NCBI RefSeq assembly: GCF_029937855.1
Contig: NZ_JAPYPC010000014.1
Location: 46,098-86,902 of the forward strand
DNA length: 40,805 bases
Source: Christiangramia sp.
GTDB lineage: Bacteria > Bacteroidota > Bacteroidia > Flavobacteriales > Flavobacteriaceae
Direction: 5' to 3'
The stretch's first letter is position 1; each line of letters starts with the position of its first letter. The notes under the pieces are model-generated. The model saw nothing but the letters and a program-made list of their open reading frames with translations. It was not told the DNA's origin and ran no database searches. Below, piece by piece: positions 8,768 to 18,402 of the stretch. Both the position numbers and the translations under genes were made by a program.

Positions 8768-9754
8768 TTAGGTAGATAATATTTCAGAAATTCTTAGTAG
8801 ATCTTTGTTTATGTTATGCTTTCCTTTTAAAGCCTGGTCAAGGCTACAGGACTCCATTTCATTGTTCAGCATTCCTACCATAAGGTCTTTTTTACCATCT
8901 AATAGTAATTCCACCGCTTTAACCGAAAGTCGGCTTGCCAATACCCGATCAAAGCAACTGGGTCTTCCCCCTCTTTGTATATGTCCCAACACCGTAACTC
9001 TGGCATCGTAATAAGGAAGGTTCTTCTTAACATATTCAGCGAGCTGAAAAACATTTTTCCCAATCTTATCACCTTCAGAAACGACTACGATACTGGAAGT
9101 TTTTCCTGCTCTTCTACTTCTTTCCAGAGAATCTAATAATCTTTCTAATCCGAGATTTTCTTCGGGAATAAGAATTTCTTCAGCACCTGCACCAATACCG
9201 CTATTCAGCGCAATAAAACCAGCATCACGACCCATCACTTCCACAAAAAACAACCTGTTATGGGAACTTGCCGTATCCCTTATTTTATCAATGGCTTCCA
9301 CCACCGTATTTAAAGCTGTATCGTAACCTATCGTATAGTGAGTGCCATAGATGTCATTATCTATGGTCCCGGGTACGCCAATTACAGGAATCCCATGTTC
9401 CTGGCTCAATACCTGCCCCCCTCGAAAGGTACCATCTCCACCAATAAGGATCATGGCATCTACATTTGCTGCTTTCAAATTTTTAGCGGCTTTCGCCCTT
9501 CCCTCTTCAGTGAGAAATTCTTTTGAACGTGCAGATTGTAAAATAGTTCCTCCCTGATTCACAATATTACGAACACTTCTGGCATTCATATTTATAGAAT
9601 TCCCGTTGATCATTCCCTGAAATCCCTGGTAATATCCTACGCAATCTGTATGATAATAAGCACAGGTCCTTACTACTGCCCTTATTGCGGCATTCATCCC
9701 GGGAGCATCACCTCCAGAAGTCATTACTCCTATTCGTCTTATTTTGTTACTCAT
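8768..9754 (-). CDS. pfkA: ATP-dependent 6-phosphofructokinase
   Basis: 328 residues, the size of bacterial PfkA. Motifs: TSGGDAPGMN (nucleotide loop), LIGGDGTFRGG, PGTIDNDIYGT with the catalytic Asp132, and VEVMGRDAGFIAL. The residue after GGD is Gly (108) and the loop reads PGTIDND rather than PKTIDND; these two positions distinguish ATP-dependent enzymes from pyrophosphate-dependent ones, so ATP is expected as phosphoryl donor. It commits fructose 6-phosphate to glycolysis. A weak -7-like box (TATTTTTG, minus, 9831-9824) lies about 70 bp upstream of the start. Confidence 0.96.
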   Translation of the reverse strand: MSNKIRRIGVMTSGGDAPGMNAAIRAVVRTCAYYHTDCVGYYQGFQGMINGNSINMNARSVRNIVNQGGTILQSARSKEFLTEEGRAKAAKNLKAANVDAMILIGGDGTFRGGQVLSQEHGIPVIGVPGTIDNDIYGTHYTIGYDTALNTVVEAIDKIRDTASSHNRLFFVEVMGRDAGFIALNSGIGAGAEEILIPEENLGLERLLDSLERSRRAGKTSSIVVVSEGDKIGKNVFQLAEYVKKNLPYYDARVTVLGHIQRGGRPSCFDRVLASRLSVKAVELLLDGKKDLMVGMLNNEMESCSLDQALKGKHNINKDLLRISEILST

Positions 9755-9823
9755 AAAAAATCTTATTGAAATTTAAATCTACAAACTATATTTCAGGAAG
9801 CAAGTATGTATCCCTGTTTACCC

Positions 9824-9831
9824 CAAAAATA
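9824..9831 (-). promoter_or_regulatory. Possible -7 box for pfkA
   Basis: TATTTTTG on the minus strand matches TAnnTTTG and lies 70 bp before the pfkA ATG, but no TTG is found 19-21 nt upstream of it. It is therefore only half a promoter consensus. Confidence 0.25.
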
Positions 9832-9872
9832 TAGGGAAAGATTAGAAAGAAAATTAATCGAATAATAAACTT

Positions 9873-12800
9873 TCAATTCTCATCTGCTTCAGGAAAGTTT
9901 ATATAATCTGGCGCAAGTGATTTTGCTGATTCCTTTCTTTCTTCTTCTTCTTCTTCTTCTTCTGAATTAGATTTAGCAATCTCGGTATTGGCAATCTTTC
10001 GGATCAATTCTTTGAAGGTATTAAAATCTACGTTGTAAGATAATCCTACCCCCTGCGTAAAACCTATCTCCTCCCCTATAAACTGAATATTATTTTCCCT
10101 ATTAAATACCTTAGCTCGAAGTGTTCCATCTTCATTCAGTAAAAATTCTATTTCCAGGTCTCCAATAATCACCGATTCTGTTACCCCGCCTATAGGAACT
10201 CCTACCTGACCATTAATAATCACCCGGTCTGAAATCTGGGTAGAAAGGGTTAACCCAAACCTATCTACGGTTTGTTGATCTGGAGTACGATCCCCCTGCA
10301 CATAATTCACCCCAACCTGAAATTTACCATCATCATCTGCAAAGATATCATTAACGATACTCGAGGCACGTTCAGCAAGTGTTCCATAAATTGCAGCTCC
10401 CCGAAGACCAAACTCACTATAAAAGGTACCCTGGGTAACTAGAAATAGTGCCTGCAACTCGGTAGTTGCACGGTCATCGATTCTATATTGTAACTCTGAT
10501 TTTACTGTAGAACTGGCATTAGGAAAATCTATTTCAAAACCAATGTCCGGCTGTTCAATTTGTCCCTGAAGGTTGATTACCACTTCCACGGGGATTTTTC
10601 TATTAACAGATGGGTTTTCCAGCAAGACCGCGGGATTTGCATTTAAGGAATAAATAGCACTTACATCTAATTGGGCATCTGTAGGATCGCCATCCCAATT
10701 GATACTACCACCAGATTCAACCGTAAAAACTTTTTGAACCAGACCGGCATACTTAAAGTTATAAACACCTTCATAGACTATAAAATCGCCCCACATATTG
10801 AACTTACCATTGGTGTTTATTTCAAGCAGAAGGTTACCGGAGCCACGACCTCTTAGGGTACTGCCACTGGTTTTATCTACCACAACTTCTACTTCAGCAT
10901 CATTAGTAATATCCAGGTCGAAGATCATCTCTATTCCCTTCACCTCTGGTAATTCCAATTCTTCACCAGCCAGTCTTGCTGCTTTTTCTTCAGGGCTTAA
11001 AAATCTTATAAACGAATTATCACCTACAGATTCTGTATCGCTCAAAGGGATTTTAAAAACAGTGCCTCTTTCAGTAGCGGCATTCACATCAATAATAAGC
11101 TCATCTGTAGGGCCTTTTATACTTGCTTCCCCATCAATAAATGCAGTTCCATAATAGAGGGCATCTTCATCTGCTTCTGTATCCAGTACCAGGAGTCGGT
11201 CTGAAGTAAGGGAGAGATCAAGAAACCATTTTGAAAAATTACGGTGCGAAATAATACCATCTAAAACTCCCCTGGTATTATATTTTGTATCAATAATATC
11301 AATATTATCAAATACAAATTGCTGCTTGGTAAGGTTAACTCTGGCCTCATCCTGGAAATCAAGATCTACGTTTAAATATGGGATTTTAAGCCCGGCTTTG
11401 TTTAATCTTAAACTCCCCGAAAAATCGGGATTTTTATAATTACCCGTAACGAATGCACGACCCGATGCAAAACCTCTGATATCAGTAAGCACGTCTGCTC
11501 CCAGCGCTGTAAAAATAGACATATTAAGCCTGTTAAGGTTTAATTCAAGGTCTATGGCAGGTTCACTTCCGCTAACATCAATGTTACCAATTGCTGAAAG
11601 GGACTCCAGGCCTTCTTTTTGCAAAACGGAATACACAGAATAATTGGTAAGATCGGTATTTCCTTCAACCTCCATTTTAAGATTTCCCATGTAGGTGTCG
11701 TTTACCTTTAGTGAATCTATCTTAAGATTGGTATTGGGATAATAGGCGCCTTCTTCCTGAAGCAGATCCAGGTCACCATTTAAAGTACCAGCAAGATCCA
11801 GACTATCAATTTCAGGAGTTATTTTACCAATATCCACATTCTCAAATTTCATTTTGAAATTTTTATAGGTAGAATCCCTCATTTCTCCACTTAAGCGTAT
11901 TTCTTCGTTTTGATGGCTTAATACCAGAGAATCTATTTGCAGATCTCTAAAATTGTTGTCAAAAATAATTTTATTGCTGCGATCCCTGTCTTCATTTAGA
12001 TACCAAACCTTATCCTTGAATTTTAAATCGGATTGCTGAATTCCAACCACCGATTTATTGTTTTCATTTATCGTATGGAAAAGATTCAAATTAAAGGCAT
12101 CATTATTATTTTTTCCGCCTTTAAATTCTGAACGAATAAAAAGGGTATCCCTTTGCGTTACATTGATAAAACTGAATTCAGAAAAATTATAAAAATCGGT
12201 CGCTACACTATCAGCTTCAAAGAAAGTATTATAGATAGGATTGGTATTATCTACCTGCAGGTTGATCTCTTCGGCCATATTATCAAAAAGATCAATTCTG
12301 GGTGATTTAAAAGTCAGTCGGAATTCCGACTCGTCCGATTCTACCCTTCCTCGGATAAAGGTGTTTGGGGCCAGTTCTATTTCAGGATAAAAAACCTCCA
12401 CGATTTGATTATAAATATCAAAATCGAATTCCATGTACTGATTCGTCGTGATAGTCTTCGGTTGATAGTTGGTATAAATACTACCAATCGAGTTTTCTAC
12501 AAGTGCCCCCACTTCATTCAGTTTAAAAATACCGGTCACTTCCCCATTGATCACATCAGGAGAATTTATAGTAATTGTTCTAACCGGGCCTTCAAAACTG
12601 GAGGAGACAGTTAAATCATCAAAATAATAAAGATCGTTTTGATTCTTATAAGAAGTATTCAGGAGCATTATATTTCCAAAGGCATTATCTATGGTGGTTC
12701 CCTTCATGTTCATGATCACATCTCCCTTAAAAACTGAAATGCTATCCCTATTTACAAAATTTAAGGTGCTGAGATCTGCATATTCTATAGAAGCTTCAAA

Positions 12801-14315
12801 ATCATAAACGTTAATATCTTTAGATAAATCTGCCAGCCCGTTGAATTCCATTTGCAGATTAGGGTCATCAGAAACAAAATACCCATTGAACAAAGGGGTT
12901 CTAAGATTTCCTATTACCCGAATATTAGAATAGGTATATTTATTATATGTGAATTTTGAAATAGTACCTTTTAGCTGTGTGTTGAGATCTTCGCTGGTTA
13001 AACCGCCCCCGTCAAAATTTAGATTGAAACTGGTTTTTCCAAGTTGGTCATTATCTATTAATCTTCCAAGATTGAAGTTTTTGAAGATCAGTTTTCCCTG
13101 GTAAGTAGATGCCGAAGAATTATTAAAGTTACGCAACTCAAAATCGGCTTCCGCAGAACCTAACTGGCTGGTTAAATAAACATCTGCGTCCAGGGAAGAA
13201 TTGGTTACCAGCGTATTTCCTTTCATGTTCACATTCCCAAAATCCCGGAGCGATTCTGGCAATTTACTCAATAAAGCATCGGGAAGGAAATTCACCATAT
13301 CGTAATAATTGGTATTAAAATCTGAATAACTTCCATTCAAACTAAAATCTCCCGACTGCTTTGAAAATGATCCTTTAACCTGAAATTCACCATAAATCTC
13401 TGTTCTATCCAATCCCTGAAGCCTGAAATTGGCCAGATGAAAATCATTGAGAGTTCCTGTAAGTTTTGTTTGAAATTTTAATAACTGGTCATCTCCAAAA
13501 CCGTCATAAAATGCTTTTAGATCGTTACTGGATAAAGTACTTTCTCTAAAATCTGCCTCTACCTGAACCAAATTCTCAAAATCGGAAAAATCTGAAAGGT
13601 TATAATTAAAATAAAGATCAGCATCAATTAATGAACCTGGGGTTTGAAGTTCCATATTTACCAGGTTCATCTTATTTGGGTCATAATGGAACTGAGTAGA
13701 GAGGTTTTCTATTTCTATTCCACGGTGTTCATATCCTTTTAAACTACCAATATTTATATCTATATTTTCATCATTTATTAAAAGTTCATTGGCATATATG
13801 TTCAGGTTATCTATCACCAACACATCCTTTTTATCAAGGTTTTCATCAAAGTAACTATATTTGCTGTTGAGAATTTGAACGTTTTCAGCACGCAATTCAA
13901 AATGGGAAGGATTACCGGTAGGCTCTTTCCTTAGCTTCTCTATAAGAACGCCCAGATTATCTTTATCTTCATTTTTATAGCGCCTCATCTGCATATTTAA
14001 TCCTTCAATCCGGGTATCTACTAAATTAGGAGAATTGTTGATAAGGTTGGTAAAGCTAATGATGGAAGAACGTATCTCTTCAGCAGTTAATAAGGTATCC
14101 TTATGATGATCTTCCACATATACCTCGTTGAGTTTTATATCTCCAAAATAGCCAAGGGAAACCCTGCCAATGGAGATATTCACATCATTCTTTTCACGAA
14201 GGGAGTCGGTAAGCCTTTTTGCCACAGAGGTTTGTACGGCAGGGATAGAAAAAACTATCAATAAAATAATGAATAACAAAACGAGGGCTACCAGCGTTTT
14301 AGTTAGTATTTTCAA
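9873..14315 (-). CDS. TamB-like translocation/assembly module protein (DUF490)
   Basis: 1480 residues with an N-terminal signal anchor (LVALVLLFIILLIVFSIPAVQ). The body is long, beta-rich and repetitive, as in TamB and the AsmA/YhdP-like bridge proteins. The C-terminal 350 residues carry the conserved DUF490 region: IPVEVVINLQGQIEQPDIGF, SELQYRIDDR, TQGTFYSE, GVNYVQGDRTPDQQTVDRFG and a final QGVGLSYNVDFNTFKEL. The family spans the periplasm from the inner membrane and moves phospholipid or assists outer-membrane protein assembly; Bacteroidetes members usually lack a dedicated TamA next door, as here. The tail contains eight consecutive Glu encoded by a GAA-type triplet repeat (9941-9963). It is divergent from tsaD with a 70-bp gap. 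Confidence 0.9.
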   Translation of the reverse strand: MKILTKTLVALVLLFIILLIVFSIPAVQTSVAKRLTDSLREKNDVNISIGRVSLGYFGDIKLNEVYVEDHHKDTLLTAEEIRSSIISFTNLINNSPNLVDTRIEGLNMQMRRYKNEDKDNLGVLIEKLRKEPTGNPSHFELRAENVQILNSKYSYFDENLDKKDVLVIDNLNIYANELLINDENIDINIGSLKGYEHRGIEIENLSTQFHYDPNKMNLVNMELQTPGSLIDADLYFNYNLSDFSDFENLVQVEADFRESTLSSNDLKAFYDGFGDDQLLKFQTKLTGTLNDFHLANFRLQGLDRTEIYGEFQVKGSFSKQSGDFSLNGSYSDFNTNYYDMVNFLPDALLSKLPESLRDFGNVNMKGNTLVTNSSLDADVYLTSQLGSAEADFELRNFNNSSASTYQGKLIFKNFNLGRLIDNDQLGKTSFNLNFDGGGLTSEDLNTQLKGTISKFTYNKYTYSNIRVIGNLRTPLFNGYFVSDDPNLQMEFNGLADLSKDINVYDFEASIEYADLSTLNFVNRDSISVFKGDVIMNMKGTTIDNAFGNIMLLNTSYKNQNDLYYFDDLTVSSSFEGPVRTITINSPDVINGEVTGIFKLNEVGALVENSIGSIYTNYQPKTITTNQYMEFDFDIYNQIVEVFYPEIELAPNTFIRGRVESDESEFRLTFKSPRIDLFDNMAEEINLQVDNTNPIYNTFFEADSVATDFYNFSEFSFINVTQRDTLFIRSEFKGGKNNNDAFNLNLFHTINENNKSVVGIQQSDLKFKDKVWYLNEDRDRSNKIIFDNNFRDLQIDSLVLSHQNEEIRLSGEMRDSTYKNFKMKFENVDIGKITPEIDSLDLAGTLNGDLDLLQEEGAYYPNTNLKIDSLKVNDTYMGNLKMEVEGNTDLTNYSVYSVLQKEGLESLSAIGNIDVSGSEPAIDLELNLNRLNMSIFTALGADVLTDIRGFASGRAFVTGNYKNPDFSGSLRLNKAGLKIPYLNVDLDFQDEARVNLTKQQFVFDNIDIIDTKYNTRGVLDGIISHRNFSKWFLDLSLTSDRLLVLDTEADEDALYYGTAFIDGEASIKGPTDELIIDVNAATERGTVFKIPLSDTESVGDNSFIRFLSPEEKAARLAGEELELPEVKGIEMIFDLDITNDAEVEVVVDKTSGSTLRGRGSGNLLLEINTNGKFNMWGDFIVYEGVYNFKYAGLVQKVFTVESGGSINWDGDPTDAQLDVSAIYSLNANPAVLLENPSVNRKIPVEVVINLQGQIEQPDIGFEIDFPNASSTVKSELQYRIDDRATTELQALFLVTQGTFYSEFGLRGAAIYGTLAERASSIVNDIFADDDGKFQVGVNYVQGDRTPDQQTVDRFGLTLSTQISDRVIINGQVGVPIGGVTESVIIGDLEIEFLLNEDGTLRAKVFNRENNIQFIGEEIGFTQGVGLSYNVDFNTFKELIRKIANTEIAKSNSEEEEEEEERKESAKSLAPDYINFPEADEN

Positions 14316-14321
14316 TAATTT

Positions 14322-14349
14322 TTTGATACGTTTTTATGTTTTAACTTTG
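14322..14349 (+). promoter_or_regulatory. Probable promoter for the tsaD operon
   Basis: TTTG at 14322-14325, a 16-nt spacer and TAACTTTG at 14342-14349. The spacer is a little shorter than usual for Bacteroidetes, but both boxes match. Transcription would start near 14355, about 30 nt before the tsaD ATG. Confidence 0.4.
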
Positions 14350-14385
14350 CGACTAATTTACAACTTCTATGCCCAATAATTTGTG

Positions 14386-15408
14386 ATGCCAAACCAAAAA
14401 ATAAACATTCTCGCGATAGAATCATCCTGTGATGATACAGCCGCTGCCGTACTCTGCAACGGAAAAATCCTTTCAAATATTGTTGCCACTCAAAAAGTAC
14501 ATCAACAATATGGCGGAGTGGTTCCCGAACTTGCCTCCAGGGCGCATCAGCAAAATATTGTCCCGGTAATCCACCAGGCACTGGCGGGGGCAAATATCGA
14601 TAAAAAAGATGTTTCTGCAATTGCCTTTACCAGAGGCCCGGGATTAATGGGTTCTTTATTGGTTGGCACCTCTTTTGCCAAGTCGCTATCCATGGGATTA
14701 AATATTCCCCTCATCGAGGTTAATCACATGCAGGCACACATCCTTGCTCATTTTATTGAAGAAGATAATTTTGAAAAACCTGTATTTCCTTTTCTGGCCA
14801 TGACCATTAGTGGCGGGCATACGCAAATAGTACAAGTTTCTGATTATTTTGAAATGGAAATCATAGGAGAAACTTTGGATGATGCAGTTGGGGAAGCTTT
14901 TGATAAGAGTGCTAAAATCCTTGGGCTGCCTTATCCCGGCGGACCTTTAATAGATAAATATGCCCAGGAAGGAGATCCTAAGGCTTTTAAATTTCCCAAA
15001 CCAAAAGTTGAAGGCTTAAATTTCAGCTTCAGCGGATTTAAAACCGCCGTGCTTTATTTTGTGCAGCGGGAAACTAAAAATGATCCTGAATTTATTGAAA
15101 AAAACCTGAAGGATATTTGTTCGTCCATTCAATATAGCATCATTGGTATTTTAATGGACAAGCTAAAGAAAGCGGTAAAAGAAACAGGGATCAATCAGGT
15201 TGCCATTGGTGGTGGGGTTTCGGCTAATAGTGGCATAAGACAGGCACTAAAGGATGCTGAAAAGAAATGGGGATGGAAATGTTATATTCCAAAATTTGAA
15301 TATACTACAGATAATGCGGCAATGATAGGAATTGCAGGATATCACAAATTTTTAAAAGAAGATTTCGCAGATTTTTCCATCACCGCCCAATCCAGATATA
15401 AATTTTAA
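14386..15408 (+). CDS. tsaD: tRNA N6-threonylcarbamoyladenosine transferase subunit TsaD
   Basis: 340 residues. I chose the ATG at 14386; the GTG just before it adds only one residue. Motifs of the Kae1/TsaD family are all present: ILAIESSCDDTAAAV, VVPELASRAHQ, NHMQAHILAHF with the two metal-binding His, TISGGHTQIVQV, LPYPGGPLID, NFSFSGFKTAV, AIGGGVSANSGIR and the C-terminal YTTDNAAMIGIAG. With TsaB, TsaE and TsaC it makes t6A at position 37 of tRNAs that read ANN codons; TsaD transfers the threonylcarbamoyl group. It begins a six-gene plus-strand run ending at 19596. Confidence 0.97.
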   Translation: MPNQKINILAIESSCDDTAAAVLCNGKILSNIVATQKVHQQYGGVVPELASRAHQQNIVPVIHQALAGANIDKKDVSAIAFTRGPGLMGSLLVGTSFAKSLSMGLNIPLIEVNHMQAHILAHFIEEDNFEKPVFPFLAMTISGGHTQIVQVSDYFEMEIIGETLDDAVGEAFDKSAKILGLPYPGGPLIDKYAQEGDPKAFKFPKPKVEGLNFSFSGFKTAVLYFVQRETKNDPEFIEKNLKDICSSIQYSIIGILMDKLKKAVKETGINQVAIGGGVSANSGIRQALKDAEKKWGWKCYIPKFEYTTDNAAMIGIAGYHKFLKEDFADFSITAQSRYKF

Positions 15409-15409
15409 T

Positions 15410-16123
15410 ATGCAGCTATTCTATAATCCTGAAATTTCTGAAAAGGATACCCAAATCATTTTTCCCCGAGATGAAAGCAAGCATATAGTGAAAGTGCTTC
15501 GTAAACAGGAGGGGGATATTTTAAATATCACCAACGGCAACGGGTTTCTCTTTGAAGCTGAGATCATAAAAGCAGATCTTAGACAATGCCTGGCGAAAGT
15601 TATCACAGTAGAAAAACAACCTGCACCACCCTTTTATGTACATATGGTCGTAGCTCCCACCAAAATGAACGATCGCTACGAGTGGTTTTTAGAAAAGGCC
15701 ATGGAAATTGGGGTGCATGAAATCACCCCAATTATTTGTGAGCATAGTGAGAGAAAAGTGGTGAAAATAAATCGTTTCGAGCGCGTGCTTCAAAGTGCGA
15801 TGAAGCAATCCCTGCATTATAGAATGCCTAAACTGAATGAACCTATAAATTTTTCAGAGTTTATGACTGAAGAAATATCAGGTGCTAAATTCATTGCGCA
15901 TTGCGAGGAGGAAACTGAAAAAGCCTATCTTCAGAATAAAATTAAACCTAAGGAAAAAGTAAATATCTTAATAGGCCCCGAAGGCGATTTTAGTATAGGA
16001 GAAATTGAAGAAGCTTTGAAGAATGGCTGGGAAGCGGTAAGTTTAGGAGACAGCAGGTTAAGGACTGAGACTGCTGCCATTGTTGCCTGTCATAGTGTAG
16101 CTTTGGTAAATCAGTTAACATAA
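15410..16123 (+). CDS. rsmE: 16S rRNA (uracil-1498-N3)-methyltransferase RsmE
   Basis: 237 residues, beginning one base after the tsaD stop. The N-terminal PUA-like part contains FPRDESKHIVKVLRKQEGD and NITNGNGFLFEAEI; the C-terminal SPOUT (trefoil-knot) part contains EWFLEKAMEIGVHEITPI, SERKV, AMKQS, LIGPEGDFSIGEIEEA and SLGDSRLRTETAAI, the usual SAM-binding knot. It methylates U1498 of 16S rRNA. The tight spacing implies co-expression with tsaD. Confidence 0.95.
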   Translation: MQLFYNPEISEKDTQIIFPRDESKHIVKVLRKQEGDILNITNGNGFLFEAEIIKADLRQCLAKVITVEKQPAPPFYVHMVVAPTKMNDRYEWFLEKAMEIGVHEITPIICEHSERKVVKINRFERVLQSAMKQSLHYRMPKLNEPINFSEFMTEEISGAKFIAHCEEETEKAYLQNKIKPKEKVNILIGPEGDFSIGEIEEALKNGWEAVSLGDSRLRTETAAIVACHSVALVNQLT

Positions 16124-16125
16124 GA

Positions 16126-16776
16126 ATGCAAAATTTAAAATACTTAATATTAATTTTAATTTTCGCGGTATCCAGCGTGGGAAATACCCAGGAAATCGCA
16201 GTTTTAAAATATAATGGTGGTGGTGACTGGTATGCGAACCCTACTGCCCTGCCCAATCTTATTAAATTCTGCAATGCCAATATCAATACCCGGATAAAAA
16301 ACAAACCAGAAACCGTAGAGCCGGGCAGTATTGATATTTTTAGATTTCCTTATGTGCACATGACAGGACATGGGAATGTGATTTTTAGTGATGATGAAAT
16401 CGAAAATCTAAGAAATTATCTTTTAAGCGGCGGATTACTTCATATTGATGACAATTACGGTATGAATGAATATATAAGAAAAGAGATCAAAAAATTGTTT
16501 CCTGAAAAAGACTTAATGGAATTACCCGCGAACCATCCTATTTTTACGACTGCTTTTAATTTCCCAAACGGACTTCCTAAAATTCATGAGCATGATGCAT
16601 TAAGACCTCAGGCTTTTGGAATTATGGAAGATGATCGATTGGTTTTACTTTTCACATTTGAAAGTGATCTGGGTGACGGTTGGGAAAGCCCTGAAGTTCA
16701 CAATGATTCGGAAGAAGTACGCCAAAAAGCCTTAAAAATGGGTGCAAATATTCTTAAATATGCTTTTGAAAATTGA
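16126..16776 (+). CDS. DUF4159 domain exported protein
   Basis: 216 residues with a signal peptide (YLILILIFAVSSVGNTQE). The remainder is a DUF4159 domain, related to the class-I glutamine amidotransferase/ThuA-like fold: GGDWYANPTALPNL, FRFPYVHMTGHGNV, LSGGLLHIDDNYGMN, LPANHPIF and LFTFESDLGDGWE. The family is common in Bacteroidetes, and its biochemical role is not known to me. It sits between rsmE (2 bp) and an RNA methyltransferase gene that overlaps its stop by 4 bp, so it is translated with RNA-modification genes although its own product should be periplasmic. Confidence 0.85.
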   Translation: MQNLKYLILILIFAVSSVGNTQEIAVLKYNGGGDWYANPTALPNLIKFCNANINTRIKNKPETVEPGSIDIFRFPYVHMTGHGNVIFSDDEIENLRNYLLSGGLLHIDDNYGMNEYIRKEIKKLFPEKDLMELPANHPIFTTAFNFPNGLPKIHEHDALRPQAFGIMEDDRLVLLFTFESDLGDGWESPEVHNDSEEVRQKALKMGANILKYAFEN

Positions 16777-17297
16777 TGGACCAACTTACTCACAACGAAA
16801 TTACTTTTCAAAAACAAAAGTTTCCAGTTGTACTTTTGCTGGATAATATTACTGGGGAAGCAAACCTTGGAAGTATGTTCCGGCTTGCTGATGCTTTTGG
16901 AATTGAGAAAATTATATTTTGTGGTAGTAAGCCTAACCTTAATAGTAACCGACTTAAACGCACGGCCAGAAACAGCTATAGAACGGTAACTTTCGAGTTC
17001 GAAGAAGACCCAATAAGAAGTATTAAATATTTTAAAGACAAAGGTTTTAAATCTTTCGCCATCGAGATCACTTCTTTCAGTAAACCTATGCACAAAATTG
17101 ACCTAAACACACACGATAAATTACTGCTGGTTGCTGGTAATGAGCGACATGGCATTAGCCAGGAAGTATTAAACCTGTGCGAAAAGCATTTCCATATAGA
17201 AATGTTCGGAAAAAATAGCAGTATGAATGTGGCACAGTCTGTTGGCATTGCGTTATACGAAATCACCAATAGATTCAACAAGTTTCATAAGAAATAA
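16773..17297 (+). CDS. SpoU/TrmH family RNA 2'-O-methyltransferase
   Basis: 174 residues, starting with an ATGA overlap on the DUF4159 gene. The three SPOUT motifs are visible: motif 1 ITGEANLGSMFRLADAFG, motif 2 LLVAGNERHGISQEVL and motif 3 MNVAQSVGIALYE. The length matches short TrmH-like enzymes that lack the L30e-like N-terminal domain. Substrate could be Gm18 of tRNA (TrmH) or another ribose; the sequence alone does not decide. Confidence 0.88.
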   Translation: MMDQLTHNEITFQKQKFPVVLLLDNITGEANLGSMFRLADAFGIEKIIFCGSKPNLNSNRLKRTARNSYRTVTFEFEEDPIRSIKYFKDKGFKSFAIEITSFSKPMHKIDLNTHDKLLLVAGNERHGISQEVLNLCEKHFHIEMFGKNSSMNVAQSVGIALYEITNRFNKFHKK

Positions 17298-17309
17298 TAT
17301 ATTTACGCT

Positions 17310-18398
17310 GTGAAAGCACATGATTTTGCAAACGGAATTCTAAGAGCTACAGGTATCATGATTGGTATCGTTCTGTTGCTCTATTTTTTATGGGAAGTAC
17401 AATCGGTGATCGTTTATGTTGCAGTAGCGGCAGTTATCGCCCTTATTGGTAGACCTATTGTTATTTTTCTTCGGAATAAATTAAGACTGCCTAATCAATT
17501 AGCCGTTATTATTGTCTTAATTTTGGTTCTGGCGATATTTATTGGAATAATATTCGTTTTTGTTCCAATTATTATTGAACAAAGCAAATACCTGGGGCAG
17601 ATAGATATTGAAGCATTTAAAAGCGACTTAAACGCTTTAAATGACCAGGTTAATAATTATCTGGGTGTTGAAGAAATCAATATTATTGAAGGCCTAAAAA
17701 GAAGTGAGTTTATTCGCAATTTCGACGTAAGCTTAATTCCACAATTCTTAAATAATGTATTTGGAATACTTGGTGCCACTTTGGTCGCAGTTTTTTCCAT
17801 CCTGTTTATTTCCTTTTTCTTTCTAAAAGATAGCAAGCTAATGCTGAATAGCATTTTGGTCTTTGCGAATCGAGGGGATGAACAAAAATTTCAAAGGGTA
17901 TTTAATAAAATTAAAGTACTTCTATCGAGGTATTTTGTAGGCTTAACCATGCAAATTGCTGTATTATTTATACTTTATACTATTCTGCTTTCGGTTTTTG
18001 AAATTAACAATCCTATCGCTATTGCTTTTATCTGTGCTTTTTTAAATCTTGTTCCATATTTAGGCCCTCTATTAGCGGGGATTCTAATGGCATTATTTGT
18101 GATTTCAAGTTTCCTGGGAGCAGATTTCAGTAGTATCATCCTCCCAAGGCTTATCTACGTGATGCTGGGTTACGGAATTTGCCAATTGATAGATAATTTT
18201 ATTTCACAACCCATGATTTTTGGGGCAAGTGTAAAATCACACCCGTTGGAAATCTTTCTTATTATCCTCATTTCAGGACTTATGTTTGGAATTACGGGAA
18301 TGGTGGTGGCTGTTCCTTTTTATACTGCTTTAAAGGTAATTGCAAAGGAAACACTTAGTGAATATAAGATCGTAAAAAGGTTAACAAGAGATCTCTAA
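17310..18398 (+). CDS. AI-2E/PerM family permease
   Basis: 362 residues starting at GTG. About eight transmembrane segments: two N-terminal pairs (IMIGIVLLLYFLWEV and VIVYVAVAAVIALIG, then LAVIIVLILVLAIFIGII), a periplasmic/helical loop (about 90-145), then LGATLVAVFSILFISFFFL and a C-terminal group with the family signature LVPYLGPLLAGI and LEIFLIILISGLMFGITGM. PF01594 members include PerM, TqsA and Na+/H+ antiporter-like proteins; the AI-2 role applies only to one subset, so the substrate is unknown. It is 12 bp downstream of the RNA methyltransferase gene. Confidence 0.9.
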   Translation: MKAHDFANGILRATGIMIGIVLLLYFLWEVQSVIVYVAVAAVIALIGRPIVIFLRNKLRLPNQLAVIIVLILVLAIFIGIIFVFVPIIIEQSKYLGQIDIEAFKSDLNALNDQVNNYLGVEEINIIEGLKRSEFIRNFDVSLIPQFLNNVFGILGATLVAVFSILFISFFFLKDSKLMLNSILVFANRGDEQKFQRVFNKIKVLLSRYFVGLTMQIAVLFILYTILLSVFEINNPIAIAFICAFLNLVPYLGPLLAGILMALFVISSFLGADFSSIILPRLIYVMLGYGICQLIDNFISQPMIFGASVKSHPLEIFLIILISGLMFGITGMVVAVPFYTALKVIAKETLSEYKIVKRLTRDL

Positions 18399-18402
18399 AA
18401 GT

